Of a stretch of 6,824 bases of DNA, positions 5,663 to 6,824 are shown one piece after another. The stretch is from Alphaproteobacteria bacterium (GTDB lineage Bacteria; Pseudomonadota; Alphaproteobacteria; JAEULC01). The notes beneath the pieces are model-generated. The model saw only the letters and a program-made list of their open reading frames with translations. It searched no databases and was not told where the DNA came from. Made by a program: the position numbers and the translations under genes. Numbering within the stretch: position 1 is the first letter of the stretch; each line of letters begins with the position of its first letter. The stretch covers positions 1 through 6,824 of the forward strand of contig JADZDN010000091.1 in NCBI GenBank assembly GCA_020851015.1. The letters are read 5' to 3'.

Positions 5663-6649
5663 ATGATCCTCGTCACCGGCGGGGCCGGCTTCATCGGCTC
5701 GAATCTGCTGGCCGGGCTGGAGGCGCGCGGCCCCGTCGCGCTGGCGGTCTGCGACCGGCTGGGCACGGACGAGAAATGGCGCAACATCGCCAAGCGCGAA
5801 ATCGCCGCCTTCGTGCCGCCCGAGCGCCTGGCGGCGTTCCTCGACGCGAACCGCGACGCGCTCGATGCCGTGTTCCATCTCGGCGCCGTCTCCTCGACAA
5901 CCGAACGGGACGCCGACCTGATCGTCGAATCGAACTTCACCCTCTCGCTGCAGCTCTGGGACTGGTGCGCGCGGCACGGCAAGCGGCTGATCTACGCCTC
6001 CTCGGCCGCGACCTACGGCGACGGCGCCCAAGGCTTCGACGACGACGGCTCGGTCGCGCACCTGGCGCAGCTGAAGCCGCTCAACGCCTATGGCTGGAGC
6101 AAGAACGCCTTCGACCGCCGCGTCGCGCGGATCGTCCAGGGCAACGGCGCGCGCCCCCGGCAATGGGCCGGCGTCAAGTTCTTCAACGTCTACGGGCCCA
6201 ACGAGTACCACAAGGGCGCCATGGCCTCCGTCGCCTACCACACCTACCGGCGCGTCAAGGACGGCGGGCGCGCGCGCCTGTTCCGCTCGCACAACCCGCA
6301 ATACAAGGACGGCGGGCAGATGCGCGACTTCGTGTGGGTCGGCGACTGCGTCGACGCGCTGCTGTGGCTCTACGACAATCCCGACAAGGAGGGCCTCTAC
6401 AACATCGGCAGCGGCGCGGCGCGCAGCTTCCTCGACCTGACCAACGCGGTCTACGCGGCGCTGGGACGCACGCCGGAGATCGAATGGGTCGACACGCCCG
6501 CGGAGATCCGCGCCAAGTACCAGTACTTCACGCAGGCCAAGATCGACCGCCTGCGCGCCGCCGGCTACAAGAAGCCGACGACGACGCTCGAGAATGGGGT
6601 CGCGACCTATGTGCGCGATTTCCTGGAATCGGCGGATCCGTATCGATAG
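5663..6649 (+). CDS. hldD: ADP-L-glycero-D-manno-heptose 6-epimerase
   Basis: HldD (RfaD) converts ADP-D-glycero-beta-D-manno-heptose to the L-glycero form, the heptose donor for the lipopolysaccharide inner core; it is a cytoplasmic NADP-dependent extended-SDR enzyme. Of 328 residues, the N-terminus carries the dinucleotide loop TGGAGFIGSN (5-14), then DRLGTDEKWRNI (31-42) and HLGAVSSTTERD (72-83). Catalytic residues align with E. coli: Ser114 in SSAATYG, Tyr143 and Lys147 in YGWSK, and Lys184 in NVYGPNEYHKGAMASV. The substrate part ends with RDFVWVGD, YNIGSG and YQYFTQAKIDRLRAAGY. The ATG has GGGAG at 5652-5656. No LPS partner gene (such as hldE) is adjacent, so it appears monocistronic; a strong hairpin follows 20 bases after the stop. 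Confidence 0.96.
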   Translation: MILVTGGAGFIGSNLLAGLEARGPVALAVCDRLGTDEKWRNIAKREIAAFVPPERLAAFLDANRDALDAVFHLGAVSSTTERDADLIVESNFTLSLQLWDWCARHGKRLIYASSAATYGDGAQGFDDDGSVAHLAQLKPLNAYGWSKNAFDRRVARIVQGNGARPRQWAGVKFFNVYGPNEYHKGAMASVAYHTYRRVKDGGRARLFRSHNPQYKDGGQMRDFVWVGDCVDALLWLYDNPDKEGLYNIGSGAARSFLDLTNAVYAALGRTPEIEWVDTPAEIRAKYQYFTQAKIDRLRAAGYKKPTTTLENGVATYVRDFLESADPYR

Positions 6650-6668
6650 CGGCTATACCGCGACCTCG

Positions 6669-6728
6669 TCCTTCGACAAGCTCAGGACGAGGATGAAACA
6701 AGATCCTCATCCTGAGCTTGTCGAAGGA
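6669..6728. repeat. Long hairpin of palindromic repeats downstream of hldD
   Basis: Arms 6669-6694 and 6703-6728 pair over 26 positions with a single mismatch and an eight-base loop; the outer 19 bp are perfect. Each arm is a copy of the dispersed TCCTTCGACAAGCTCAGGA-type element. It starts 20 bases after the hldD stop, so it could end or stabilise the hldD transcript, although no T-tract follows. Confidence 0.85.
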
Positions 6729-6824
6729 TGAGCTTGTCGAAGGATGAGCTTGTCGAAGGATGAGCTTGTCGAAGGATGAGCTTGTCGAAGGATGAGCTTG
6801 TCGAAGGATGAGCTTGTCGAAGGA
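6713..6824. repeat. Seven exact 16-bp tandem copies running to the window end
   Basis: The unit TGAGCTTGTCGAAGGA repeats without a change seven times in 112 bp. The first copy is the right arm of the preceding hairpin; the others are truncated copies lacking the leading TCATCC of the 22-bp element. Each contains a TGA, and 16 is not a multiple of three, so it is not coding. The array reaches the last base, so its true size is unknown. Confidence 0.95.

Noticed and set aside
5506..6696. A 396-codon plus-strand frame across hldD.
   Set aside because: Arg/Pro-rich out-of-frame reading of hldD, which has complete catalytic motifs in its own frame.
6713..6824. Tandem 16-bp units as replication iterons or a CRISPR array.
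   Set aside because: No spacers separate the units, there is no replication initiator gene nearby, and the unit is clearly a fragment of the adjacent palindromic repeat.

Overview
The window is GC-rich chromosomal DNA, most likely from an alphaproteobacterium. The strongest lineage marker is a ChpT-type histidine phosphotransferase (CtrA/CckA phosphorelay). The DUF3553 protein, the BMFP/UbiK protein of alphaproteobacterial type and the ybjN-proC neighbourhood agree with it. The order cannot be fixed from the sequence. Eight protein genes are seen, and no rRNA, tRNA or CRISPR array. Nothing looks like a phage or transposon; the only mobile-like material is two sets of short palindromic repeats.

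Region 1 (1-3077) is signalling. On the minus strand a chpT-like gene (starting from a TTG with a strong Shine-Dalgarno) is followed after about 225 bp by cheA, which runs off the left edge. In cheA, the stretch between the phosphorylated Hpt domain and the dimerisation domain, where a P2 domain normally sits, reads as a truncated-hemoglobin-like globin domain. It appears to lack the proximal heme histidine. A near-match to a CtrA box lies between chpT and cheA. A small DUF3553 gene diverges from chpT.

Region 2 (3099-5542) is a minus-strand housekeeping block: ubiK-like (ubiquinone biosynthesis accessory factor), ybjN-like, proC (last step of proline synthesis) and a YbaK-family aminoacyl-tRNA deacylase. 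proC and the deacylase gene are 8 nt apart and surely co-transcribed. A compact GC hairpin and a 103-bp imperfect inverted repeat separate ybjN from proC.

Region 3 (5543-6824) holds hldD, the ADP-heptose 6-epimerase of LPS inner-core synthesis, diverging from ubiK through a short region with back-to-back promoter-like elements. Downstream of hldD is a 26-bp-stem hairpin whose right arm has expanded into seven exact 16-bp tandem copies, reaching the last base of the window.

The main item of interest is the globin-like domain in CheA. Next are the possible ChpT/CtrA link to cheA and the repeat structures.
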